A DNA stretch of 64,000 nucleotides from CAVVSD01 sp963757125. GTDB taxonomy: Bacteria; Actinomycetota; Thermoleophilia; Solirubrobacterales; Solirubrobacteraceae. The translations under genes were made by a program, and so were the position numbers. The notes below the pieces were generated by a model. That model was not told the DNA's origin. It worked only from the letters and a program-made list of their open reading frames with translations, and did not search any database. The stretch covers positions 1 through 64,000 of the forward strand of contig CAVWQP010000003.1 of the NCBI GenBank assembly GCA_963757125.1, given 5' to 3'. Positions 44,493-54,700 of this stretch are shown piece by piece. Positions within the stretch are counted from its first letter, which is position 1; the number at the start of each line of letters is the position of its first letter.

Positions 44493-45590
44493 GCGGGCGC
44501 CTCCACGGGCAGACGGCACGTCACGCGCCAGCCGCCGGGCATCGGTCCGGCCTCGAGGTCGCCGCCCAGCGCGGCGGCGCGCTCGCGCATGCCGACCAGC
44601 CCGTAGCCGGTGCCGCCGGCATCACCGGCGAGCTGGCCGGTCGTCACCGCATCGAGCAGCACCAGACCGCCGTCCCGCGTGACGCCGAGGACCGTGTGCG
44701 CGCGAGGTGCATGCCGCGCCGCGTTCGCCAGCGCCTCCTGCGCGATCCGATAGACGGCGACGCCGACGCCGGGATCGACGCCGCTCAGATCCCCGCGCAC
44801 CCGCAGCTCCACGGCCAGCCCGCCGGCACGCGCGTTGTCGACGAGGGCGGAGATGTCGCGCGTCGTCGGCACCGGCGCGGCGACGCCCTCGTCGTCGCGC
44901 AGGAACGTCAGCGTCTGGCGCAGCTCGCGCATGCTCTGGCGCCCCTGCTCCTCGGCCGCGCGCAGCGCCTCCTCGGCGGCATCGGGATCGCGCCGCAGCA
45001 CGTGCCGCGCACCGGTCACGTGCAGCATCATCGCCGCGAGGCCGTGGCCGACGAGGTCGTGCACGTCGCGCGCGATCTCCCGCCGCTGCGCGACGAGCGC
45101 CTGCTCGGCCAGCTCCTGGCGCGTCGCGTCGAGCTGCTCGGCGAGCTCCATCTGCCGCCGCACCGCACGCGAGACGACCCACGGGAACGCGATCCCCAGC
45201 AGCCACACGCCGCCGAGATCGGCGTCCGCAGGCTCGGTGAGCCACACGATCACCGGACCCGCGAGCGTCAGCAGCCCGAGCGGCAGCGACACGCGCAGCG
45301 GCGCGACCCACGCGCCGACGACGAACGCCAGCACGGACAGCTCGAACAGCAGCGGCTCGAGCTGCCCCGGGCGGACCGCGACGACGACCGACGCCACCAC
45401 CACGACCGCCACGCCGACGATCGGCACCCGCGGCACCCACGCCCACGCGGCGAAGGCGATCACCGGGACCGCGGCCAGGACCGTCGCGCCCGTGGAGCCC
45501 GGGGTCGGCGACCACCGCCACGACCGCGACGACGAGCGCCAGCGGCGGGACGAGGCGGCGGACCTCGTCCTGTCCGGGGTGCTGCGTCAC
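44489..45590 (-). CDS. Membrane sensor histidine kinase (NarX-type, HisKA_3), frameshift near the N terminus
   Basis: Several membrane helices (about residues 15-155) are followed by HisKA_3 with the phospho-acceptor His in RREIARDVHDLVGHGLA. The HATPase domain has AVYRIAQEALANAARHA and GGTGYGLVGMRERAAALGG. From GTG 45590 the first 25-30 residues (VTQHPGQDEVRRLVPPLALVV) lie in one frame. The rest continues in another after one extra base near 45505 (TPGSTGATVLAAVPVIAF). An open frame from GTG 45463 covers the catalytic part but lacks the first helix. It is coupled to the response regulator by a GTGA overlap. Confidence 0.82.
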
Positions 45591-45689
45591 GGCCACGCCC
45601 GGACCGTACCCAGCGACCGATCGGACGGCATCCCCCCACGGTCGCGCCCGCGGGTCCACCCTGGGGTGGAACCTGGCACCGTTCGCGGC

Positions 45690-46622
45690 ATGCGCACGCT
45701 CATCGCCTACGACGGCTCCCCGGAGGGGCAGGGACTCCTCGCCGCCGTCCCGACGCTCTTCCCCGCGAGCACCGCTCGGGTGCTGACGATCTACGAGGGG
45801 CCGCTGGAGATGGAGATCTCGCTCGCGTCCGCGGGCGGCGTCGGGTATCTCGGGCTCAACGACGAGGCGTGGGAGAGCTTCGAGCGCACGTCGCGCGACG
45901 ACGGACTGGCCGCCGCGCAGGAGGCGAGCGCCGCGCTCATCGCCGCCGGCCTGACGGCGGACGCCGCGGCCGAGCGCTCACGGGCCGGAGCGAACACCGT
46001 CACCCGGATCCTCGAGACGGCGGAGGAGTGGGACGCCGACGTCATCGCGACCGGCACACGGGGACGCGGCGGCGTCAAGCGCGCGCTGCTCGGGTCCACG
46101 TCGACGGCGCTCCTGCACCGCGCCGACCGGCCGCTGCTCGTCGTGCCGCGCGACGCGGCGCCGGGTGGCGGCCCGGCCATCGTCGCCTACGACGGCTCCC
46201 CCGCCGCGCGCGCCGCCGTCGAGGTGACCGCCCGCGGCGTGGGGGACAGGGAGGTGCTCGTCGTCAACGTGTGGGACTCCCCCGACTACGCCGTCGGTGT
46301 GATGGCGAGCGCGGGCGGATCGGTGGATGTCGCACCGAAGCTCAGCCGCTGGATGACCGATCAGGCGGCCGACCTCGCGGCCGAGGGCGCCGACATCGCG
46401 CGAGCCGCGGGCGCGACGGCGCGCGCGCACGCCGAGCAGGTCACCGGCTCGTTGCACCAGGGAGTGCTCGACGTCGCCGAGCGTGAGGGCGCTGCGCTCG
46501 TGGTGTCCGGGTCGCGCGGGCGCGGCGGCGTGACGTCCGCGTTGCTCGGATCGGTCTCCTCCGGACTCGTGCACGGCGCCCACCTGCCGACGATGGTGGT
46601 CCCGGGACCCACCGAGGAGTAG
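45690..46622 (+). CDS. Tandem-domain universal stress protein
   Basis: 310 residues with two Usp domains (about 1-150 and 160-305). Each ends in the ATP-binding signature of the form G-x-x-G-x9-G-S/T: GTRGRGGVKRALLGSTSTALL and GSRGRGGVTSALLGSVSSGLV. Such proteins bind ATP and are induced under stress; the molecular role is undefined. No Shine-Dalgarno stands out before the ATG. It is divergent from the kinase operon across about 100 bp. Confidence 0.9.
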   Translation: MRTLIAYDGSPEGQGLLAAVPTLFPASTARVLTIYEGPLEMEISLASAGGVGYLGLNDEAWESFERTSRDDGLAAAQEASAALIAAGLTADAAAERSRAGANTVTRILETAEEWDADVIATGTRGRGGVKRALLGSTSTALLHRADRPLLVVPRDAAPGGGPAIVAYDGSPAARAAVEVTARGVGDREVLVVNVWDSPDYAVGVMASAGGSVDVAPKLSRWMTDQAADLAAEGADIARAAGATARAHAEQVTGSLHQGVLDVAEREGAALVVSGSRGRGGVTSALLGSVSSGLVHGAHLPTMVVPGPTEE

Positions 46623-46672
46623 CCAACCTGCCGGGTCTCGGTCTGCGCTTGCCGCACAGCGGCCTTTCCAAG

Positions 46673-48253
46673 ATGCTCCAACCGCACATGGGGGACGAGC
46701 AGCCGCAGAGCGAGGAGTTCGTCGTCGGTGACTCGTTCGCCCGCGTCCTGACCGAGACGACGCAGTCGCTCGTCTGCGTGTACGACCGCGACGGCCGGAT
46801 CCTGCTCTTCAACGAGGCGTGCGAGCGGGCGACCGGGTTCACGCGCGACGAGGTCATCGGGCGCAACGCCCGGGACGTCGTCATCCCGCCCGAGGAGCGC
46901 GACGCGTTCGGCGAGTTCCTGGCCTACGTCTGGACCGCGCGGACGTCGAGCCCGCAGGTCGGCCACTGGATGACGAAGGACGGCGGACGCCGCCTGATCG
47001 CCTGGTCGAACCGGCCGATGGCCGCCGACGCGGGAGCCCAGGAGTCGCTCGTGACGACCGGGATCGATCTGACCGACCGCGCGCCGCGCCACGAATCGGG
47101 CGAGCGGGCGCTGCCGGTCGAGCCGGGCGCCAAGCTGGCGGAGATCAGCCGGCTGGCCGCCGAGCAGCGATCCCTGCGCCGCGTGGCGACGCTCGTCGCC
47201 TCCGAGGTGTCGCCGGAGCGGGTCTTCATGGCGGTCTCGGAGGAGTGCGCGCGGGTGCTGGAGGTCAACGCGTCCGTCGTCGTGCGCTACGAGGGCGACG
47301 GCTCGGCGACGATCGTCGGGCGCCACAACCGCGACGGCATCGACGTCTTCCAGCTCGGGGCGGTCCTGGCGGCGGAGATCCACTCCGCGCTCGGGCGCGT
47401 GCGCGAGTCCGAGACGCCCGCGCGCGTGGACGACTGGGGTGTGCTCTCCGGGCAGACCGCCGAAGCGATGTTCCGTGGCGGCTACCGCTCGACGGCGGCC
47501 GCGCCGATCGTCGTGCTCGGTGCGCTGTGGGGTGCCGTCGCGATCGGCAGCGAGGACCCGCTGCCGCCGGAGACTGAGAACCGCCTCGGCGCGTTCTGCG
47601 AGATGGTGTCGCTGGCGGTCGCGAGCGCGCAGGCGCGCGAGGACCTCATCGCCTCGCGCGCGCGTCTCGTGCTCGTGGGCGACGAGCAGCGCAGGCGGCT
47701 GGAGCGCAACCTCCACGACGGTGCGCAGCAGAGCCTCGTGTCGGTGGCGCTGAAGCTGCGTCTCGCGCGTGCGCGCGTGGAGCAGGACCCCGACGCCGCG
47801 ACGCTGCTGCTCGAGGACGCGATGCGCGAGCTCGACACGGGCCTGGAGGAGCTGCGCGAGATCGCCCGCGGCATCCACCCGGCGATCCTCAGCGAACGCG
47901 GGCTGCGGCCCGCGCTGGAGGCGCTCACCGAGCGGCTGCTGCTGCCGGTGGAGCTGGACATCCCCGACCAGCGCATGCCGCAGCACAGCGAGGCGACGGC
48001 GTACTACATCGTCTCCGAGGCGCTGACGAACGTCTCACGCCATGCCGCTGCGACCAGCGCGCACGTGTCGGTGCGGCGCGAGGGCGGGATGCTGCGCTGC
48101 GAGGTGTCCGACGACGGGCGCGGGGGCGCCGATCCCAACAGCGGGACCGGGATCCTCGGGCTGCGCGATCGCGCTGAGGCGGCGGGCGGGACGCTGAGCG
48201 TGGTGAGCCCGCCGGGCCGCGGGACGGTCGTCGCAGCAGCGGTACCGCTCTGA
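46673..48253 (+). CDS. PAS-GAF sensor histidine kinase (HisKA_3 type)
   Basis: About 526 residues with no membrane helix. PAS domain (about 17-135, VCVYDRDGRILLFNEACERATGF), GAF domain (about 150-330), then HisKA_3 with the phospho-acceptor His in RRRLERNLHDGAQQSLV (about 345-362). The HATPase domain has AYYIVSEALTNVSRHA, DDGRGGAD and GLRDRAEAAGG. ATG 46673 is assumed; ATG 46688 and a TTG at 46649 are alternatives and none has a good ribosome binding site. It is an orphan kinase. The linker before its GAF domain (AAEQRSLRRVATLVA) matches the helix introducing each GAF in the kinase at 9099. Confidence 0.9.
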   Translation: MLQPHMGDEQPQSEEFVVGDSFARVLTETTQSLVCVYDRDGRILLFNEACERATGFTRDEVIGRNARDVVIPPEERDAFGEFLAYVWTARTSSPQVGHWMTKDGGRRLIAWSNRPMAADAGAQESLVTTGIDLTDRAPRHESGERALPVEPGAKLAEISRLAAEQRSLRRVATLVASEVSPERVFMAVSEECARVLEVNASVVVRYEGDGSATIVGRHNRDGIDVFQLGAVLAAEIHSALGRVRESETPARVDDWGVLSGQTAEAMFRGGYRSTAAAPIVVLGALWGAVAIGSEDPLPPETENRLGAFCEMVSLAVASAQAREDLIASRARLVLVGDEQRRRLERNLHDGAQQSLVSVALKLRLARARVEQDPDAATLLLEDAMRELDTGLEELREIARGIHPAILSERGLRPALEALTERLLLPVELDIPDQRMPQHSEATAYYIVSEALTNVSRHAAATSAHVSVRREGGMLRCEVSDDGRGGADPNSGTGILGLRDRAEAAGGTLSVVSPPGRGTVVAAAVPL

Positions 48254-48311
48254 CGCAGATTCGTCACATTCCGCGCGCCACGTGCAACGCGCCGCCTGGG
48301 AGCTTGCTCCC

Positions 48312-48491
48312 ATGCACCCCACCACACGTCACCACAGCGCCGAGCGGGCCTTCCGCCGGCTGATCGCCGACGGCGAGTTCGCCGAGCCCGACGAGGTCGA
48401 GTACACCGAGACGACGGTCGTCTTCCTGTGGCACGCGAGCAAGCTCGCGGTCGTCGTCGACCTCGACGAGCCGCTGGCCGAGGCGGCCTGA
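48312..48491 (+). CDS. Small hypothetical protein (59 residues)
   Basis: ATG 48312 gives an acidic protein: ERAFRRLIADGEFAEPDEVEYTETTVVFLWHASKLAVVVDLDEPL. No domain was recognised. Codon use is normal for the window, which supports coding. A GGGAGC-TT-GCTCCC hairpin (48298-48311) covers the ribosome-binding region directly before the start and could restrict translation. It is isolated between the kinase and a structured 3' region. Confidence 0.6.
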   Translation: MHPTTRHHSAERAFRRLIADGEFAEPDEVEYTETTVVFLWHASKLAVVVDLDEPLAEAA

Positions 48492-48543
48492 TGGTCAGGA
48501 GCCGAACATCTGGTGCCGGACCCCCGCAGCGATGGGTATCGGA

Positions 48544-48598
48544 TGCTCGCGCTCGTCCATCCGAGCGGGGAAGGCACGACGCTTCCCCATGGCGAGCA
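48544..48598. other. Potential three-way-junction RNA structure
   Basis: Three exact helices nest. TGCTCGC (48544-48550) pairs with GCGAGCA (48592-48598). Inside are hairpin GCTCG/CGAGC (48551-48555, 48562-48566; 6-base loop) and hairpin GGGGAAG/CTTCCCC (48567-48573, 48582-48588; 8-base loop). It lies in a gene-free gap downstream of both flanking genes. An alternative pairing GGATG/CATCC competes. It may be a small RNA, a 3'-end element, or chance at high GC. Confidence 0.4.
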
Positions 48599-48600
48599 CG

Positions 48601-48634
48601 GCGGCCCGGGCCGACCCTCCCCGGCCCGGGCCGC
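48601..48634. terminator. GC-rich hairpin between convergent genes
   Basis: GCGGCCCGGGCC (48601-48612) pairs with GGCCCGGGCCGC (48623-48634) over 12 bp with a 10-base loop. It lies just beyond the stop (48651) of the minus-strand FMN oxidase and 110 bp after the small plus-strand gene. It probably terminates both directions. Confidence 0.6.
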
Positions 48635-48650
48635 AGAGTTCTCGGTGGTC

Positions 48651-49751
48651 CTAGGCGGCCTGCAGGAGCGTCCGGTCGAGCGCGCGCACCGAGGGCACGC
48701 CGAGCAGCATGAGGATGGTGCGCATCTCCTCGCGCAGCAGCGCGTGCATGCGCTCGACGCCGGCCTGGCCGCCGGCGGCGAGCGCCACAGCGGCCAGGCG
48801 GCCGACGACGACCACGTCCGCGCCGAGCGCGAGCGCGGTCACGACGTCGGCACCGCGGCGGATGCCGCTGTCGAGGGCCACGCGAGCGCGGCCCTCGACA
48901 GCGGCGACGACCTCGGGGAGCTGGGTCAGAGCAGCCGGCGCGCGATCGAGCTGACGGCCGCCGTGGGTCGAGACGATCACGGCGGAGGCGCCGGCGGCGA
49001 CCGCCGCACGCGCGTCTTCGGCCGTGAGGATGCCCTTCGCCATCCACGGCAGGCGCGTCTGCGCGCAGACCGCTGCGAGCTCGTCCCAGCTCCACACCCG
49101 GTCGTCACGTCTGAACAGCTGGCCGAACACGTCCTCGTAGGCGACCGGTCCACCCATCGGGTAGTTGCCGCCGATCTCGTCCGGCCCGAGCGAGAACCCG
49201 TTGCGCATGTTGCGCTCCCGCCAGCCGGCGGTCGGGCAGTCGCAGGTGAAGCACAGCGCCGTGTACCCCGCGGCCTCGGCCCGGCGGATCGCGTGCAGCA
49301 CGTGCTCCGGTCGGCCCATGGGGTGCAGCTGGAAGATGCGGGCAGCCTCGGGCGCCGCGTCGGCGACCTCCTCGAGGCTCCAGGTCGACGCCTCGGGCAC
49401 GATCGACGCGACGCCGGCGGCGGCGTTCCCGCGGGCGACCGCGAGATGGCCCTCGTCGTGGAAGAGGCCCTCCGCGCCGAACGGCGCGGTGAGGACAGGG
49501 TGCGCCAGGTCGACGCCGAGGAACGATGTGCGCAGATCCGGCGGCGCGTGGCCGCCCATCACGCGCGGTCGCAGCCGCCAGCCGGAGAACGCGGAGCAGT
49601 TCTCCCGCAGCGTCGTCTCGTCGCCGCTGCCGCCGACGAGGAAGTCCCACACGTCGTCGGGGAGGCGCTGGCGCGCGGTGTCCCAGAGGTCGGCGAGGGT
49701 CGCCCAGGTCTGGGTCCGCGTGGTGCCGGGCCAGTGTTCATCCGTGAACAT
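48651..49751 (-). CDS. FMN-dependent alpha-hydroxy-acid oxidising enzyme (lactate 2-monooxygenase/LldD-like)
   Basis: 366 residues from ATG 49751 (an in-frame upstream start at 49817 adds a proline/arginine-rich stretch unlike the family). The TIM-barrel markers are present: LTAPFGAEGLFHDEGHLAVARG (FMN region), FTCDCPTAGWRERNMRNGF, catalytic His and substrate Arg in VSTHGGRQLD (about 255-264), and DSGIRRGADVVTALALGADVVVVGR (phosphate binding). These enzymes oxidise 2-hydroxy acids such as lactate, mandelate or glycolate with oxygen or quinone. A glycolate or hydroxy-acid role next to the dehalogenase locus is possible but they are 41 kb apart. Confidence 0.88.
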   Translation of the reverse strand: MFTDEHWPGTTRTQTWATLADLWDTARQRLPDDVWDFLVGGSGDETTLRENCSAFSGWRLRPRVMGGHAPPDLRTSFLGVDLAHPVLTAPFGAEGLFHDEGHLAVARGNAAAGVASIVPEASTWSLEEVADAAPEAARIFQLHPMGRPEHVLHAIRRAEAAGYTALCFTCDCPTAGWRERNMRNGFSLGPDEIGGNYPMGGPVAYEDVFGQLFRRDDRVWSWDELAAVCAQTRLPWMAKGILTAEDARAAVAAGASAVIVSTHGGRQLDRAPAALTQLPEVVAAVEGRARVALDSGIRRGADVVTALALGADVVVVGRLAAVALAAGGQAGVERMHALLREEMRTILMLLGVPSVRALDRTLLQAA

Positions 49752-49841
49752 GGGGAGGACCGTACGGACGCCGCGCGTTGCGGGGAATGGACCACGGGTC
49801 GGAACGCCGCAGGCCACCCGGTCGTTCTAGAACACGCCCGC

Positions 49842-50606
49842 TCAGCGGTTGAAGGCCCGCTTCGCCACCGCGTCGAGCACCTTCGACGGCGCCTGCCCGA
49901 GCAGCTCCACGATGCGGCTGCCGCCGCCCGTGTGCAGGACCTCGTCGTCGTCCTCGATCGCCTTGACGATGCGGTCCGCCCAGCTGTGCGCGTCCTGGCG
50001 CTCCCAGCGGTCGGGGTCCATGTGCGCGCGCAGCTGCTCGTCGGCGAGCTCGAGCATCTCGGTGTCCATGCCGCCGGTGTCGAGCTGGAGCACGGAGACG
50101 TTCGTCTCGTCGAGCTCGCGCCGCAGCGACTCGGAGAACGCCGCGATGGCCGCCTTCGTCGCCGAGTAGGTGCTGATGGCGGGGAACTGCAGCTGGGAGA
50201 CGATGCTCGCCTGGTTGACGATCTTCGCCTCGGGCCGGCGCTGGAGGTCCGGCAGCAGCTCGTGCGTGAGGTGCATGACGCCCAGGACGTTCACCTGCAC
50301 CATCGCGTAGATCTCGTCGAGCGGCTGGTTCTCGAGCAGCCCGCCGACGAAGAGCCCGGCGTTGTTGACGAGCACGTCGATCCGCGGGCGCTCGTCGCCG
50401 AGGGCGGCGAGGCCGGCGTCGATGGTCTCGCGCGAGCCGAGGTCGAGCTCGACGACGCGGGCGTCGCCGCCGATCGGCTCGAAGCTCGCGGGGTCGCGGA
50501 CGCCGCACAGCACGCGCACGGGCTCGTTCGCGAGGCGCTCCACGAGCGCGCGGCCCAGGCCGCGGCTCGCGCCGGTGACGAGGATGGTCTTGCCTTCGAG
50601 GTCCAT
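49842..50606 (-). CDS. Short-chain dehydrogenase/reductase (SDR)
   Basis: 254 residues. NAD(P)-binding motif TGASRGLGRAL (about 10-20), NNAG in VLVNNAGLFVGG (about 80), catalytic Ser in NQASIVSQ (about 135) and the Tyr-Lys pair in YSATKAA (about 150). The C-terminal part is 30-40 residues longer than minimal SDRs and has HSWADRIVKAIEDDDEVLHTGGG. It is a classical oxidoreductase; the substrate is unknown. It is divergent from the DUF1330 gene at 50737. Confidence 0.9.
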   Translation of the reverse strand: MDLEGKTILVTGASRGLGRALVERLANEPVRVLCGVRDPASFEPIGGDARVVELDLGSRETIDAGLAALGDERPRIDVLVNNAGLFVGGLLENQPLDEIYAMVQVNVLGVMHLTHELLPDLQRRPEAKIVNQASIVSQLQFPAISTYSATKAAIAAFSESLRRELDETNVSVLQLDTGGMDTEMLELADEQLRAHMDPDRWERQDAHSWADRIVKAIEDDDEVLHTGGGSRIVELLGQAPSKVLDAVAKRAFNR

Positions 50607-50736
50607 CCCATGGCGCTACCCGGTCCCCTGGCGTCCTGGTGCGCCAAGCCGCCGCCTACCTGCGCGGTAATCGATCCGCAGCCCGCGGGCGGGGATCGTT
50701 CGCGGTGTCATGAGGAACCGACCCGAGGAGCCAGTC

Positions 50737-51060
50737 ATGTCCGCCTACGCCATCGCCCATCTGCGCGCCGTCCAGGTCGGTCCGGAGATCGTCGAGTACC
50801 TGGATCGCATCGACGCGACGCTCGAGCCGTTCGGCGGGCGTTTCATCATCCACGGGGCGACCCCGGAGGTCCGCGAGGACGCGTTCCCCGGCACGATCGT
50901 CGTGATCGAGTTCCCGGACCGCGAGGCGGCGACGGCGTGGTACGAGTCCCCGGCCTACCAGGCGATCCTGCCGCTGCGGACGGAGAACTCCGACGGCACC
51001 GCGTTCATCATCGACGGCGTGAAGGCCGGGCACCGCGCGCCCGACGCGATCGCGAGCTGA
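50737..51060 (+). CDS. DUF1330 family protein
   Basis: 107 residues with the DUF1330 ferredoxin-like (dimeric alpha-beta barrel) pattern: YAIAHLRAVQVGPEIVEYL, GRFIIHGATPEV, TIVVIEFPDREAATAWYESPAYQAI. ATG 50737 is chosen because GAGGAG lies seven bases upstream; a preceding in-frame ATG at 50710 has none. No catalytic role is established for the family. Confidence 0.88.
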   Translation: MSAYAIAHLRAVQVGPEIVEYLDRIDATLEPFGGRFIIHGATPEVREDAFPGTIVVIEFPDREAATAWYESPAYQAILPLRTENSDGTAFIIDGVKAGHRAPDAIAS

Positions 51061-51105
51061 TCCGGTCGCTGTCAGATCCGCTCCACCGCCCGCGACCATG
51101 TGGAC

Positions 51106-51780
51106 ATGACGCCGCAGCACACCGTCCTCGGCATCGACTGGGCCCGCCCTCGCTGGGTCGCCGTCGTCCTCGCAACCGGTGGGGCGCCGAGGGTCCTCGC
51201 GCACGACGACCTGGCTGCGCTCGTGGCGGGGTTCCCGGAGGCCGCGTGCGTCGGCGTGGACATGCCGATCGGCCTGCCGGACATGGGCGAGCGCGCGGCC
51301 GACGCCGAGGCGCGCGCGTTCGTCGGCGCACGCCGCAGCAGCGTCTTCATGACGCCGCCCGCGGCGGTGCTGGCGGCCCGGAGCTACGCCGAGGCGAACG
51401 TGCTCGCCGCACAGCGTTCCGAGAAGGGCATCTCGCAGCAGGCGTGGGGCCTGCGGGAGAACATCGGCCGCGTCGCCGCGGTCGCCGAGACCGACCCGCG
51501 GCTCGTCGAGGTGCACCCCGAGGTGTCCTTCGCCGCGCTCGCCGGCAGCCACATGCGCGCGGCGAAGACGACGTGGAACGGGCAGATGGACCGCCGCGCC
51601 GCCCTCGCGCGGGCGGGCATCGTGCTGCCCGACGATCTCGGCGAGGCCGGCGTCGTACCCGTCGCCGACGTGCTCGACGCCGCGGCCGTCGCGTGGACCG
51701 CCCGGCGCTTCGCGGCGGGCGAGGCGCGATCGTTCCCTGCGGCGGCGTCCCCCGATGACCGCCAGGTGATCTGGTACTGA
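51106..51780 (+). CDS. DUF429 family protein (predicted RNase-H-like fold)
   Basis: 224 residues. VLGIDWARPRWVAV at the N terminus, GVDMPIGLPDMGERAADAEARAF and VEVHPEVSFAALAG match DUF429, whose fold is predicted to be RNase-H-like with acidic residues (Asp in GIDWA, Asp in GVDMPIG). The function is not established. It ends 8 bp before recC, so it may be co-transcribed with the recCBD operon. A GTG six bases upstream (51100) is an alternative start. Confidence 0.8.
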   Translation: MTPQHTVLGIDWARPRWVAVVLATGGAPRVLAHDDLAALVAGFPEAACVGVDMPIGLPDMGERAADAEARAFVGARRSSVFMTPPAAVLAARSYAEANVLAAQRSEKGISQQAWGLRENIGRVAAVAETDPRLVEVHPEVSFAALAGSHMRAAKTTWNGQMDRRAALARAGIVLPDDLGEAGVVPVADVLDAAAVAWTARRFAAGEARSFPAAASPDDRQVIWY

Positions 51781-51788
51781 CAACGACG

Positions 51789-54700
51789 ATGCTGCACGTC
51801 CACCGAGCAGAGCGAGCCGACGGCCTGGTCGAGGCGCTGCGTGGCCTCCTGGCCGAGACGCCCGACGACCCGTTCGCCGCGGAGGTCGTCGCCGTGCCCA
51901 CGCGCGGCATGGAGCGGTGGCTCGCGCAGCGGATGTCCGACCGGCTCGGCGCGTCGCCCGGCCGCACGGACGGCGTGTGCGCGAACGTCGACTTCCCGTC
52001 GCCGCGCCGCCTCGTCGGCGACGCGGTCGCGATCGCCTCGGGCATCGACGCCGACACCGATCCGTGGCTGCCGGAGCGCGCGGTGTGGCCGTTGCTGGAG
52101 GTCGTCGAGGAGCACCTCGGCGAGCCGTGGCTCGCGGCGCTGTCACATCACCTCGGCGGTCCCGGCCCGGCGGCCGACCCCGTGCGCCGGGCGCGGCGCC
52201 TGGCGACGCTGCGCCACCTCGCCGAGCTCTTCGACCGCTACGCGCTGCACCGCCCGGCGATGGTCCGTGCCTGGGCGGCGGGGACCGACGACGACGGCGC
52301 CGGCGGCGTCCTGGGCGACGTCGGGTCGCTGGCAGCCCGAGCTCTGGCGGCGGCTGCGCGAGCGGATCGGCGTCGCGGACATCGCCGCGCGCGTCGACGA
52401 CGCGTGCGCGCGGCTGCGGGCGCAGCCGGAGCTGCTCGACCTCCCGCCGCGACTCGGCATCTTCGGGCTCACCCGGCTGCCCGCCGGGCACCTGCAGGTC
52501 CTCAGCGCGATCGCCGACGGTCGCGACGTCCACCTCTTCCTCCTGCATCCGTCGCCCGGGCTCTGGGACCGGATCGAGCTGACGGGCGTCCCGCCGGTCG
52601 TGCGCCGCGACGCGGACCCCACCGCCGAGCTGCCGGTCAGCCGGCTGCTGTCGTCCTGGGGCGGTGACGCACGCGAGATGCAGCTCGTGCTCGGCGCGGC
52701 GGAGCACGTTGGGCACCACCACCCGGTCGCGCACGGCGCCGACACACTGCTGGGCCGCATCCAGACCGACGTCCACGCGGATCGCGAGCCGCCCGGCGCA
52801 CCGCTGCCCGGCAGGCTCGACGAGCGCCCGGTTCTGGACGCCGAGGATCGCTCGATCCAGGTCCACGCCTGCCACGGACGCGCGCGGCAGGTCGAGGTCC
52901 TCCGCGACGCGATCCTTCACCTGCTCGAGGACGACCCGACCCTCGAGCCGCGCGACGTCATCGTCATGTGCCCCGACATCGAGACGTTCGCGTCGCTCAT
53001 CCAGGCGACGTTCGGCGCGGGCGAGGTCACGGCGGACGAGGACGAGGCCGACACGCTGCCCGACGACGTCCGCCCGCCCGACCTGCGGGTGCGGCTGGCC
53101 GACCGCGCGCTGCGCCAGACGAACCCGGTGCTCGGCGTCGTCGCCCGGCTCATCGAGCTCGCGGGGGAGCGGGTCACGGCGTCGCAGGTGCTCGACCTCG
53201 TCGACCGCGAGCCCGTCCGGCGGCGCTTCGACCTCGACGACGACGATCTCGCGCGGATCGAGAGCTGGGTCGCCGAGAGCGGCATCCGGTGGGGGCTCGA
53301 CGCCGACCATCGTGCGCCGTTCAAGCTCGACGTGCTGCCCGCCGGCACCTGGAGCGCGGGGCTCGACCGGGTGCTCGTCGGCGTCGCGATGACCGAGGAG
53401 CGCCAGCGGCTCTTCGAGGGCGTCCTGCCGCTCGACGACGTCGACTCCAGCGACATCGAGCTGGCCGGGCGCTTCGCCGAGCTCATCGACCGGCTGGGCG
53501 CGGCGCTCGACGCGCTCGGCACGGCGGGGACGATCGACGCGTGGACGTCGGCGCTCGCCGACGCGGTCGACGCCCTCACGACGACCGGCCGCCGGGACGC
53601 GTGGCAGCGCGCGGAGCTCGACCGGATCCTCGGCGACGTCACGCGCGAGGCGGGCGACAGCCCGACCGAGCTGACCCTGCCGGAGGTCCGCGGGCTGCTG
53701 GCCGAGCGGCTGCAGGGGCGCCCGACGCGCGCGAACTTCCGCACCGGGCACCTGACGATCTGCACGCTCATGCCGATGCGGTCGGTGCCGCACCGCGTCG
53801 TCTGCCTGCTGGGGATGGACGAGGGGGTGTTCCCGCGCAAGTCCCCGCGCGACGGCGACGACCTCATGCTCCGCGCGCCGCACGTCGGCGACCGCGACCC
53901 GCGCAGCGAGGATCGCCAGCTCCTGCTCGACGCGGTGCTCTCGGCGACCGACCGGCTCGTCATCACCTACACGGGCAACGACGAGCGCACGAACGCCCAG
54001 CGCCCGCCCGCCGTCCCGGTCAACGAGCTGCTCGACGTCGTGGACCGCACGGTCCGCACGGACGACGGCCGGGCGCGCGACCGTGTCCTCGTCCGCCACC
54101 CGCTGCAGCCGTTCGACGCGCGCAACTTCGTCCCGGGCGAGCTCGTCGCCGACCGCACGTGGAGCTTCGACGCGGTCACGCTCCAGGGCGCCCGGGCGCT
54201 GGAGGGCGAGCGGAGTCCGATCGCGCCGTTCCTGCCCGGTCCGCTCCCGGTCCGGCCGCAGGCGCTGCTGGAGCTCAACGACCTCGTGCGGTTCGTCGAG
54301 CGTCCCGCGCGCGCGTTCCTGCGCCAGCGGCTGGACATCAGCGTCGCGGACTACAGCGACGAGGTCGCCGACGCGCTGAGCGTCGAGCTCGGCGGGCTGG
54401 AGGAGTGGGGCGTCGGCAACCGGATCGTCGACGGCCTGCTCGCGGGCGCGGCGATGGACGACTGCGTCAAGGCGGAGATCGCGCGCGGCGCGCTGCCGCC
54501 GGGGCGGCTCGCGCTGCCGGTCATCGCGCGCGTGCGGCCGGTCGCGAACGAGATCGCGTCCGCGGCGCGGGAGCTGCTGGCGGGTGACGCGCAGCCCGGC
54601 TCCGTCGACGTGCGCGTGGAGCTCGCCGACGGTCGCGGCCTGGGCGGCACCGTCGCCGGCGTGTGCGGCGACGTCCTGCGGACCGTGACCTACTCGCGCC

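Noticed and set aside
52300..52345. Programmed ribosomal frameshifting in recC
   Set aside because: No slippery heptamer or downstream stem was seen, and similar one-base shifts occur in many unrelated genes of the window.
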